IMG/VR virus record: IMGVR_UViG_3300035703_000006 | Coordinates: 62,001-126,000 of that record | DNA: 64,000 bases | Strand: one strand, 5' to 3' | Source: a virus | The notes under the pieces: generated by a model | The model's input: the letters and a program-made list of their open reading frames with translations, nothing else | Told to the model about the DNA's origin: nothing | Database searches by the model: none | Shown here: one piece after another, positions 25,814 through 33,206 of the stretch | How the letters are laid out: each line of letters begins with the position of its first letter | How positions within the stretch are numbered: the stretch's first letter is position 1 | Position numbers and translations under genes: made by a program

Positions 25814-26185
25814 ATGAGATTTAATGAATTGAATGAAGATAATTATTTAATGTTTGCAATTAAGCATTATGATAATCCACAATCTTTGACTCAAGATGAT
25901 TTTTATGAAGATCTAAAAAGATTTAATTGGATTAATAGATTACTGAAAAAATATAAATCATCCGGAACATTAAATATTCATCTTTTAATTAATCACTTTA
26001 TAATTCTTTATAATGTATTTGGTGATGCTACAACACCTTTGTTATTTTATAAAGTTGATAGTCAATTTTGGAGTATTCTTAAAACTTTTATTGTTTATTT
26101 GGGAAGACTTCCAGAATATCCAAAAACTGATGTTCATAGCATACCAGTAGATATAGATTTTCTAAAGCAATTAAATGTAGTCTAA
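25814..26185 (+). CDS. Conserved hypothetical (123 aa)
   Basis: 123 residues. All-helical with many aromatic residues: AIKHYDNPQ, then DDFYEDLKRFNWINRLLKKY and HFIILYNVFGDATTPLLFYK. Reminiscent of a conserved T4-like cyanophage gene of unknown function near the baseplate/virion cluster. TAATG overlap with the next gene. Confidence 0.7.
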   Translation: MRFNELNEDNYLMFAIKHYDNPQSLTQDDFYEDLKRFNWINRLLKKYKSSGTLNIHLLINHFIILYNVFGDATTPLLFYKVDSQFWSILKTFIVYLGRLPEYPKTDVHSIPVDIDFLKQLNVV

Positions 26186-26406
26186 TGGATAAAGTAGATA
26201 GATTAATTAAAATTATTCGGAATATTAAAGAGGAAATGGGATCTCCTGTGATTGCTAATTCTACAAACAATCCAAATGGACCAATTAATATCGCAGGGTT
26301 GCCACCAGACCAACCACCAGTTGATTTGAGAAGAGGAAAAAGAAGAAACTGGAATCCATTTTTTAAAGATCTTGCAAAAATGCAAAGAAGAAAACCATTG
26401 CGATAA
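26185..26406 (+). CDS. Small basic hypothetical (73 aa)
   Basis: 73 residues. N-terminal helix, then a Pro/Asn/Gly-rich linker (NNPNGPINIAGLPPDQPPVD) and a basic end RRGKRRNW ... KMQRRKPLR. Coupled to both neighbours. Possibly a small virion protein; function unknown. Confidence 0.65.
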   Translation: MDKVDRLIKIIRNIKEEMGSPVIANSTNNPNGPINIAGLPPDQPPVDLRRGKRRNWNPFFKDLAKMQRRKPLR

Positions 26407-26410
26407 AAAA

Positions 26411-26833
26411 ATGTTTCAATCATCATCTACCGAAACAAAGATAGCATTACTAGAAGAACGCATTAATGTTTACGAACAGATGATGGAAAGAATTGATACA
26501 GCAATTCAAAAAATTGGTGAGACGAGTCAAAATATTAGTCAAATGCTTGCTATTCATAATGAAAAGATTGAACAATGTAACCGAACTGATAATATTATTG
26601 TCACTATGATTGAAGATATTAAAAGATCTTCAAAAGAACAGCACGATCAGATAAGTAAAGAATTGGGAGAAAGGATAGATAAAGTAGAGGAAAAGGTAGA
26701 AGGTATATCAAAATTTAGATGGCAAGTATTGGGTGGATTGGCAGTTGTTGCCATTATTATTAGATTTGTTCCACCAGTTTTCTCTTTCTTGACACCACAA
26801 CAAGAACCAAGTAGAATAGAAAGAACGAAGTGA
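26411..26833 (+). CDS. Coiled-coil membrane-anchored hypothetical
   Basis: 140 residues from ATG 26411. An upstream in-frame ATG (26372) overlaps the previous gene by 35 nt and is less likely. Residues 7-105 are heptad-like coiled coil (KIALLEERINVYEQMMERID), then a transmembrane segment (QVLGGLAVVAIIIRFV, about 110-125) and a short tail. Resembles bacterial and phage membrane coiled-coil proteins; function unknown. Confidence 0.7.
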   Translation: MFQSSSTETKIALLEERINVYEQMMERIDTAIQKIGETSQNISQMLAIHNEKIEQCNRTDNIIVTMIEDIKRSSKEQHDQISKELGERIDKVEEKVEGISKFRWQVLGGLAVVAIIIRFVPPVFSFLTPQQEPSRIERTK

Positions 26834-26845
26834 TATTCTATTACA

Positions 26846-27850
26846 ATGAGTTTAGTTGATTCCAAATATATTGGACTTGTATCTTCACGTCTTCAAAAAT
26901 TTAAACAAGTAAAGAATGGTCTTTATAATTTTAGATGTCCTTATTGTGGAGATTCTCAACGACACAAGAATAAAGCAAGGGGATATATCTACAAGTTAAA
27001 AAATGATCACAATTATAAATGTCATAATTGTGGTGTATCAAGAACATTTACAAATTTTTTAAAGGATTTGGATTCATCACTTTATGATCAATATGTGATG
27101 GAAAGATATAAAAGTGGAATTACTGGAAAAAATTCTAATACCCCAACTCCAAAATTTGAATTTGAAAAACCTATTTTTGAAAAAAAATACAAGATAGATC
27201 TGCCGACAATAGCAGAGCTAAATACTGAGCATCCAGCAAAGTTGTATTTACAAAATAGAAAAATTCCAGAAAAATTTTTAGAACAATTGTATTATTGTGA
27301 AAATTTTAAACAATGGACAAATGAACAAAAATACACCTTTAAAACTACTGATCAAGATGAACCAAGAATTATAATTCCTCTCATTAATAATGGAGAAGTA
27401 TTTGGTTTTCAGGGTCGTAGTTTAAAGAAAAATTCTAAAGTTAAATACATTACAATTATTTTAAATGATGCTCATCCAAAAATTTATGGACTTGATTCCG
27501 CAGATTGGGAAAAGACATTATATATTACAGAGGGTCCATTTGATAGTATGTTCATAAACAATTCTATTGCTATGGTCGGTGCTGATATTGATAAAATGTT
27601 TTTATTACACCATTTTGATGTAGATTTTGTGATGGTCTATGATAATGAAAAAAGGAATAAACAAATTGTAGAAAGAATGGAAAAGGCAATTGATCTTAAA
27701 TTGCCTATTGTAATTTGGCCATCAGAAATTAGGGAAAAGGATATTAATGAAATGGTATTAGCTGGACTTGATGTTAATCCTGTGTTAAAATCAAACACAT
27801 ATTCTGGTTTAGAAGCAAAAGCAAAACTTATTGGTTGGAAACGAGTATGA
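26846..27850 (+). CDS. 61: gp61 DNA primase
   Basis: 334 residues (T4 gp61 is 342). Makes RNA primers with gp41. N-terminal zinc-binding CPYCGDSQ (about 32-39) and CHNCG (about 60-64), then a TOPRIM-like domain with YITEGPFDSMF (about 226-236) and VYDNEKRNK (about 265). ATGA overlap with nrdA. Confidence 0.95.
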   Translation: MSLVDSKYIGLVSSRLQKFKQVKNGLYNFRCPYCGDSQRHKNKARGYIYKLKNDHNYKCHNCGVSRTFTNFLKDLDSSLYDQYVMERYKSGITGKNSNTPTPKFEFEKPIFEKKYKIDLPTIAELNTEHPAKLYLQNRKIPEKFLEQLYYCENFKQWTNEQKYTFKTTDQDEPRIIIPLINNGEVFGFQGRSLKKNSKVKYITIILNDAHPKIYGLDSADWEKTLYITEGPFDSMFINNSIAMVGADIDKMFLLHHFDVDFVMVYDNEKRNKQIVERMEKAIDLKLPIVIWPSEIREKDINEMVLAGLDVNPVLKSNTYSGLEAKAKLIGWKRV

Positions 27851-30147
27851 GCAACGGACTAAAGGTTAAAAAAAGAAATGGTTCAATTGAATCTCTTGAT
27901 CTTGATAAAATGCATTTGATGGTGGAAGAATCTTGCAGAAATCTTGCAGGAGTTTCTGCGTCTCAAGTAGAAATGCAGTCTGGTATTCAGTTTTATGATG
28001 GAATTACCACAGCAGAAATTCAAGAAATTCTTATTCGTAGTGCTAGTGATCTTATTGATTTAGATCATCCAAACTATCAGTTTGTTGCAGCAAGATTGCT
28101 TTTATTTTCTTTGAGAAAGAGTCTTTATGGTGGAATTGATTACAATCCCCATCTTTATGAACATATTTTGACTTGTGTAAATAAAGAAATTTATGATGAG
28201 CAAATTTTAGTTAAATACTCTAAAGAAGATATTGACAGAGCAAATTCTTTTATTGATCACGAAAGAGATATGCTTTTTACTTATGCAGGTCTTAGACAAG
28301 TCATTGATAAATATTTGGTGCAGGACAGGAGTTCTGGAAAAGTATATGAAACTCCTCAGTTTATGTACATTATGATTGCTTTGACTATCTTTGCAGAGTA
28401 TCCAAAAGAGACTCGGTTGGAATATGTTCGTAGGTATTATAATGCAATTTCAAAACACAAAATCAACATTCCTACACCAATCATGGCAGGGGTTAGAACC
28501 CCACTTCGTCAATTTGCAAGTTGCGTTCTTGTTGATGTTGATGATACCCTTGACAGCATCTTCAGTTCTGATATGGCAATTGGTCGCTATGTTGCACAAA
28601 GAGCAGGAATTGGTATTAACGCAGGCAGAATCCGTGGCATCAACAGCAAAATCAGAGGTGGAGAAGTACAGCATACAGGCGTTGTACCATTTCTCAAGAA
28701 GTTTGAAGCAACTGTCCGATGCTGTACACAAAATGGCATTAGAGGTGGAAGTGCGACAGTGCACTTCCCAATCTGGCACCAAGAAATAGAGGATATTCTT
28801 GTATTAAAGAATAATAAAGGAACTGAAGATAATCGTGTTCGTAAGTTAGACTACAGTATCCAAATTTCTAAACTTTTCTATGAACGATTCATCCGCAACG
28901 AACAAATCTCACTCTTCTCTCCACACGACGTTCCTGGTCTGTATGATGCTTTTGGTACTGATGGATTTGATGAGTTATACAATGTTTATGAACGAGATGA
29001 GTCTATTCCAAGAAAAACTATTGGCGGTCAAGAACTCTTTTTGGAACTCTTAAAAGAAAGAGCAGAGACAGGTCGTATTTATATTATGAATATTGATCAT
29101 TGTAACTTTCATAGTTCTTTTAAAGATAAAGTTGAAATGAGCAATTTGTGTCAGGAAATTACACTTCCAACAATTCCACTTCAACATATTGATGACCCTA
29201 ACGGAGAAATTGCTCTTTGTATTCTTTCTGCTATTAATGTTGGTAAAGTAAAGTCTGATGAAGAATTTGAAGAACTTTGTGATCTTTCAGTAAGAGGTCT
29301 TGAAGAACTAATTGATTACCAAAATTATCCAGTAAAAGCAGCAGAAATTTCTACAAAGGCACGTCGTTCATTGGGTGTTGGGTTCATTGGGCTAGCACAT
29401 TATCTTGCAAAACTTGGATTTAGATATGATTCTCAAGAGGCATGGGATGCAGTTCATGGACTCTCAGAATCTTTTCAATACTATCTTTTAAAATCTTCTA
29501 ATCAAATTGCTAAAGAAAAAGGTTCTTGTGAATACTTTTCTAGAACAAAGTATTCTGATGGAATTTTACCCATTGATACATATAAAAGGGACGTAGATGA
29601 AATTACATCTGTAAAATATCAGCATGATTGGGAAAGTTTACGAACCGACATTCAGGCATATGGTCTACGACATTCAACATTGTCCGCACAGATGCCATCG
29701 GAGAGCAGTTCCGTTGTGTCAAATGCAACAAATGGAATTGAACCACCTAGAGGATTCTTGTCCATTAAAAAGAGCAAGAAAGGACCCCTTAAGCAAATTG
29801 TTCCCCAATACGGAACTCTTAAAAACAACTATACGTTGCTTTGGGATATGCCTAGCAATACTGGGTATATTAATATTGTTGCAGTTATGCAAAAATTCTT
29901 TGATCAAGCAATTTCTGGAAACTGGTCCTATAATCCAGAGAATTATGAAAACAATGAAGTTCCTGTGTCAGTAATGGCACAAGATCTTCTTAATACATAT
30001 AAGTATGGATGGAAAACTTCTTATTATCAAAATACTTATGATAATAAGACTGATGAAATTAAGGAACCATCACAAAATATCAATGATTTAATTGACGAAA
30101 TCTTAAGTTCAAAAGGAGAGGACGATTGTGACAGTTGTAAAATTTAG
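27847..30147 (+). CDS. nrdA: Ribonucleotide reductase class Ia alpha subunit
   Basis: 766 residues from ATG 27847. Reduces NDPs to dNDPs for phage DNA synthesis. An intact N-terminal ATP-cone resembles E. coli NrdA (KKRNGSIESLDLDKMH, then QFYDGITTAEIQE). Active-site cysteines appear in FASCVLVDVDDTL, SNLCQEI and ALCILSAINVG, and the C-terminal redox pair is CDSCKI. A TTG at 27835 is rejected because ATG 27847 overlaps the gp61 stop and matches family length. Confidence 0.98.
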   Translation: MSNGLKVKKRNGSIESLDLDKMHLMVEESCRNLAGVSASQVEMQSGIQFYDGITTAEIQEILIRSASDLIDLDHPNYQFVAARLLLFSLRKSLYGGIDYNPHLYEHILTCVNKEIYDEQILVKYSKEDIDRANSFIDHERDMLFTYAGLRQVIDKYLVQDRSSGKVYETPQFMYIMIALTIFAEYPKETRLEYVRRYYNAISKHKINIPTPIMAGVRTPLRQFASCVLVDVDDTLDSIFSSDMAIGRYVAQRAGIGINAGRIRGINSKIRGGEVQHTGVVPFLKKFEATVRCCTQNGIRGGSATVHFPIWHQEIEDILVLKNNKGTEDNRVRKLDYSIQISKLFYERFIRNEQISLFSPHDVPGLYDAFGTDGFDELYNVYERDESIPRKTIGGQELFLELLKERAETGRIYIMNIDHCNFHSSFKDKVEMSNLCQEITLPTIPLQHIDDPNGEIALCILSAINVGKVKSDEEFEELCDLSVRGLEELIDYQNYPVKAAEISTKARRSLGVGFIGLAHYLAKLGFRYDSQEAWDAVHGLSESFQYYLLKSSNQIAKEKGSCEYFSRTKYSDGILPIDTYKRDVDEITSVKYQHDWESLRTDIQAYGLRHSTLSAQMPSESSSVVSNATNGIEPPRGFLSIKKSKKGPLKQIVPQYGTLKNNYTLLWDMPSNTGYINIVAVMQKFFDQAISGNWSYNPENYENNEVPVSVMAQDLLNTYKYGWKTSYYQNTYDNKTDEIKEPSQNINDLIDEILSSKGEDDCDSCKI

Positions 30148-30175
30148 AGTCAATTCAGAAGAGGGAATTAAGGGT

Positions 30176-31306
30176 ATGACTGTATTTAATACAACCTCTG
30201 TAGATTTTAAAAAACAACCAATGTTTTTTGGTAATCCTCTTGGCGTACAAAGATATGATCAATACAAGTATCCCGTCTTTGACAAATTGACCCAACAGCA
30301 ATTAGGTTACTTTTGGAGACCTGAGGAGGTCTCCCTCCAAAAAGATCGTGCAGATTATCAGACACTGAGACCTGAACAAAAACACATTTTTACATCTAAT
30401 CTTAAATATCAAATTCTTCTTGATTCGGTTCAAGGAAGAGGTCCTGGTATGGCATTTATTCCATATTGCTCTCTTCCTGAATTGGAAGCTTGTATGACTG
30501 TGTGGGAGTTTATGGAGATGATTCATTCTAGATCTTATACGTATATTATCAAAAATGTGTATGCAGATCCTACAGAAGTATTTGATACTATCTTAAATAA
30601 TGAAAGGATTCTTGAGAGAGCATCTTCAGTTACTGAAGCATATGATGATTTTATTAATGCTGCACAGAGATATGGTACATCTAATGAGTGGATTTTTGCA
30701 CAAGAAAATGCTGGTTATGCAAGAGAAGATCGTATTGAATTAAAAAGAAAACTTTATCGTGCTATTGCAAATGTCAACATTCTCGAAGGTATCAGGTTTT
30801 ATGTTTCGTTCGCTTGCAGCTTTGCATTTGGTGAACTCAAACTTATGGAAGGATCAGCTAAAATTATCTCTCTCATCGCAAGAGACGAAAATCAGCACCT
30901 TGTCATTACTCAAAACATCCTCAATAAGTGGAGTGAAGGGGATGATCCAGAGATGCAGCAAATTGCTAAAGAGGAACAAGATTGGGTAATCAATCAATTT
31001 AAAAATTGTGTAAATCAAGAAAAGTCTTGGGCACAATACTTATTTAAAGATGGATCCATGATTGGTTTAAATGATAAACTTCTTAACAATTATGTTGAGT
31101 GGATTGCAAATCGTCGTATGAAATCTATTGGCATTAAACCAATTTATGATATTTCTGCAAAGAATAATCCTCTTCCTTGGACTGAGCATTGGATTAGTTC
31201 TAAGGGACTCCAAGTTGCTCCGCAAGAAACAGAAGTTGAATCTTATGTTGTTGGTGGCATTAAACAGGATGTCACAAAAGATTCTTTTAGTGGATTTAAA
31301 CTTTAA
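30176..31306 (+). CDS. nrdB: Ribonucleotide reductase class Ia beta subunit
   Basis: 376 residues from ATG 30176, the same length as E. coli NrdB. Holds the di-iron tyrosyl radical. MEMIHSRSYTYI carries the iron ligands Glu and His and the radical Tyr, and LIARDENQH supplies later ligands. C-terminal SFSGFKL resembles the alpha-binding tail. A GTG at 30128 lies inside nrdA and would add a non-homologous extension. A GAGGGA SD-like stretch lies about 10 nt upstream of the ATG. Confidence 0.97.
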   Translation: MTVFNTTSVDFKKQPMFFGNPLGVQRYDQYKYPVFDKLTQQQLGYFWRPEEVSLQKDRADYQTLRPEQKHIFTSNLKYQILLDSVQGRGPGMAFIPYCSLPELEACMTVWEFMEMIHSRSYTYIIKNVYADPTEVFDTILNNERILERASSVTEAYDDFINAAQRYGTSNEWIFAQENAGYAREDRIELKRKLYRAIANVNILEGIRFYVSFACSFAFGELKLMEGSAKIISLIARDENQHLVITQNILNKWSEGDDPEMQQIAKEEQDWVINQFKNCVNQEKSWAQYLFKDGSMIGLNDKLLNNYVEWIANRRMKSIGIKPIYDISAKNNPLPWTEHWISSKGLQVAPQETEVESYVVGGIKQDVTKDSFSGFKL

Positions 31307-31332
31307 ATTTGTAACAAAAAATACAAAAAAAC

Positions 31333-31362
31333 TTGACTATATAACTGCAGAAGAGGTATAGT
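31333..31362 (+). promoter_or_regulatory. Sigma70 promoter upstream of the riboswitch-like leader
   Basis: TTGACT (31333-31338), 18 bp, TATAGT (31357-31362). The predicted start (about 31369-31370) is the first base of the aptamer. A perfect 7-bp inverted repeat with a 3-nt centre (31352-31368) covers the -10 box and could be an operator. Confidence 0.8.
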
Positions 31363-31369
31363 ACCTCTA

Positions 31370-31424
31370 ACGTTCATTTGCTATTTGCAAATAGCAAACG
31401 GAAGTAAGCCGACTCGGAACGGAT
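31370..31424 (+). ncRNA. Downstream-peptide (glutamine) riboswitch
   Basis: P1 is CGTTC (31371-31375) with GGAACG (31416-31421); a long inner hairpin with a perfect 22-bp palindrome spans 31377-31398; the conserved core ACGGAAGTA is at 31398-31406, followed by AGCC and CTCGGAACGGA. This matches the Downstream-peptide motif of marine cyanobacteria, a relative of the glnA aptamer shown to bind L-glutamine. It directly precedes a short peptide ORF, as its name implies. Recognised from memory; needs a covariance-model search. Confidence 0.8.
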
Positions 31425-31450
31425 CAAAACCTACTATAGGTCGTTCATCT

Positions 31451-31603
31451 ATGGAAGCACTCATTCTAACTTGCTTGCAGGCACAATTAATTGTTGGGAG
31501 AATTCATAAACAGGAAATTCCCAAACAAGTAAAGAATGATTTAATTTGGGAGATTAAACAAATTTCTCCCAAAGAGTGCAAAATAGACGCAAAAGCCGAC
31601 TGA
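31451..31603 (+). CDS. Downstream peptide of the glutamine riboswitch (50 aa)
   Basis: 50 residues. Starts MEALILTCLQAQLIVGRI and ends with a charged half (EIKQISPKECKIDAKAD). Picocyanobacterial-looking short protein. Lies 27 nt after the aptamer, so translation or readthrough is likely controlled by glutamine. The frame is open upstream to 31337 but without an ATG. Function unknown. Confidence 0.65.
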   Translation: MEALILTCLQAQLIVGRIHKQEIPKQVKNDLIWEIKQISPKECKIDAKAD

Positions 31604-31641
31604 AGGAACGCTCTTTAACCTCAAAATTAAGGAGAACCCTA

Positions 31642-31800
31642 ATGTCTAAAGTCGTTTATAGAGGTTGTCAGTATGACACCGAAGATGCAAAAAAAGAGTA
31701 TATATCCTGGTATAACCAAACTCATGCCCCTGCACATCCACAAAATACATATCGTGGAGTAGCATATCGTCCATGCAAAAACATGGAGGTGCAAAAATGA
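31642..31800 (+). CDS. YRG-repeat small protein, DUF4278-like
   Basis: 52 residues. AAGGAG lies 8 nt upstream of ATG 31642. Two YRG units (VVYRGCQYDTE at 4-14 and TYRGVAYRP at 36-44) resemble the cyanobacterial DUF4278 signature Y-R-G-x-x-Y. Same transcript as the riboswitch. Function unknown. Confidence 0.65.
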   Translation: MSKVVYRGCQYDTEDAKKEYISWYNQTHAPAHPQNTYRGVAYRPCKNMEVQK

Positions 31801-31898
31801 ATACTTACTTCGTTCTTTATCTTAAGAGAAAAGCAAAAAAAGAAAAACTTCTTAAACTTGCACAATTAAATATGGCAAAGCAACCACAAGTTGCTTGA
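31797..31898 (+). CDS. Tiny basic peptide (33 aa)
   Basis: 33 residues, ATGA-coupled to the YRG protein. N-terminal NTYFVLYLKRK, then Lys-rich helix. Supported mainly by coupling and by ending just before a terminator. Confidence 0.4.
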   Translation: MNTYFVLYLKRKAKKEKLLKLAQLNMAKQPQVA

Positions 31899-31902
31899 AT
31901 TT

Positions 31903-31928
31903 AGAGGGGCATTTGTCCCTCTTTTTTT
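31903..31928 (+). terminator. Intrinsic terminator fused to a late promoter
   Basis: Stem AGAGGG / CCCTCT (31903-31908 / 31917-31922), then T7 ending at 31928, which is also the first T of the next TATAAATA. Confidence 0.88.
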
Positions 31929-31935
31929 ATAAATA
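31928..31935 (+). promoter_or_regulatory. Late promoter TATAAATA
   Basis: Exact octamer overlapping the terminator U-tract, 20 nt before the ATG at 31956. Confidence 0.8.
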
Positions 31936-31955
31936 ACTAAAAATAGTCTAAAAAG

Positions 31956-33173
31956 ATGTCCCTAAGAAATTCATATAAAAGTTTTTATAGTGAAGGTATT
32001 GCTGCAGAGCATCCAGACGTTGCTGGACAAAAAGAATTTGCCAAGAAAGCAGATGCTGAAGTTGCTCGCAGAAAAGCAGCAAGAGCAAAAAAAGCAGGAC
32101 CACAACTTCCAAGTTTTGTTGCGTCAGTAAGAAAAGAAGAAACTGAACTTGATGAAAAGATTGATGTAGGTGCTAATGTTAGTAAAACAATCAGTGATTT
32201 TGTTCATTCAAAAAGCAAAACATTCAAAGGTGACACTAAAAAACAAAGAATTAAAAGAGCACTTGGTGCTTATTATGCAGCACAAAAAGAAGAAACAGAA
32301 AACATGTATAATTACATCATTGAAACGTTAGTTGCTGCTGATTACGCAGAGAATTATGAGGCAGCAAAAGTAATGTTTGAGCACATTAGTGATGAGTTTG
32401 CTTCTACTATCCTCGAAGAATATATTGAAGAAAAGGCAAGAGGAACTAGAAAGAAATCATCTGTTCACGCATATGATGTCGATGAGACTCTTTTTGGCCA
32501 CGGAAAAAAAGGAAAACCAAACGTTCAGGTTCACGTAAAAGATGAGTCTGGAAAGAGAGTTCAAAGTTTAAGTAACCAGGAGTTTAACACTCATAAACTT
32601 CAGAAAGGTCATTCTTATGACTTTAGTGAATTCCAAAGTGCTAAGAAGTTTAGAGAAACTTCAACACCAAATAAAAGAGTGATTAAAGATATTAAGAGAA
32701 AGCAAGCAAGAGGTCAAAACGTTCATTTGATTACTGCTCGTTCTAAGTTTGATGATCCTAAAGAGTTTCACTCACATCTACAAAAACACGGAGTTAATGT
32801 TCCTTTGAAAAACATTCATTACACTGGTGGAATGAGAGGTGGTGATATTGGTAAGAAAAAAGTTGATGTTGCAAATGCAGTAGCAAAGCAAAGTGGTGCC
32901 AAGACTACACATATGTACGATGATGCTGCCAAAGTTCACAAAGCATTTGAGAAAGAAAGGGAAGAAAATCCTACATCAAAGACAATCAAAACTCATATGG
33001 TTGCACCAGGGGCAGATGGTGAGTCAAGAGTTCGTTCTTTCCAAGCAACTAAAGGTGGAACCACTGGTGGTCCGAAAAAGACCACTAAACAAAAGCAACG
33101 TGCAAGAAAGAAAGCAAGAAAGAATATGGGTGAAGAGATGACCTCTTATGAATACTGGAAGCAATTTATTTGA
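31956..33173 (+). CDS. Probable virion protein with HAD-like phosphatase domain
   Basis: 405 residues, basic. Residues 60-115 contain a VGANVSKTISDFVHSKSK-type block, and 117-158 a helical module (YNYIIETLVAADYAENYEAA) shared with the next protein. Residues 168-335 read as a HAD domain: AYDVDETLF with D174 and D176, LITAR (258-262), a K pair at 301-302, and YDDAAKVHK (321-329). The C-terminus is Lys/Arg-rich. Own late promoter suggests a virion role; the phosphatase substrate is unknown and activity is inferred. Confidence 0.7.
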   Translation: MSLRNSYKSFYSEGIAAEHPDVAGQKEFAKKADAEVARRKAARAKKAGPQLPSFVASVRKEETELDEKIDVGANVSKTISDFVHSKSKTFKGDTKKQRIKRALGAYYAAQKEETENMYNYIIETLVAADYAENYEAAKVMFEHISDEFASTILEEYIEEKARGTRKKSSVHAYDVDETLFGHGKKGKPNVQVHVKDESGKRVQSLSNQEFNTHKLQKGHSYDFSEFQSAKKFRETSTPNKRVIKDIKRKQARGQNVHLITARSKFDDPKEFHSHLQKHGVNVPLKNIHYTGGMRGGDIGKKKVDVANAVAKQSGAKTTHMYDDAAKVHKAFEKEREENPTSKTIKTHMVAPGADGESRVRSFQATKGGTTGGPKKTTKQKQRARKKARKNMGEEMTSYEYWKQFI

Positions 33174-33179
33174 TAAATA
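33172..33179 (+). promoter_or_regulatory. Late promoter GATAAATA
   Basis: Overlaps the stop of the preceding gene (TGATAAATA), 27 nt before ATG 33207. Confidence 0.7.
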
Positions 33180-33206
33180 AGTATATAAAAGTACTTTTTG
33201 TGTAGA

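Noticed and set aside
27835-27846. TTG start of nrdA and similar TTG/GTG starts at 10839, 33198, 44947, 57106 and 30128
   Set aside because: In each case a downstream ATG better matches family length, SD position or the overlap pattern.
31385-31450. In-frame upstream extension (two NGSKPT-coding stretches) of the 31451 ORF
   Set aside because: No ATG; the first stretch is the conserved riboswitch core, so the peptide repeat is probably a by-product of RNA conservation and chance.
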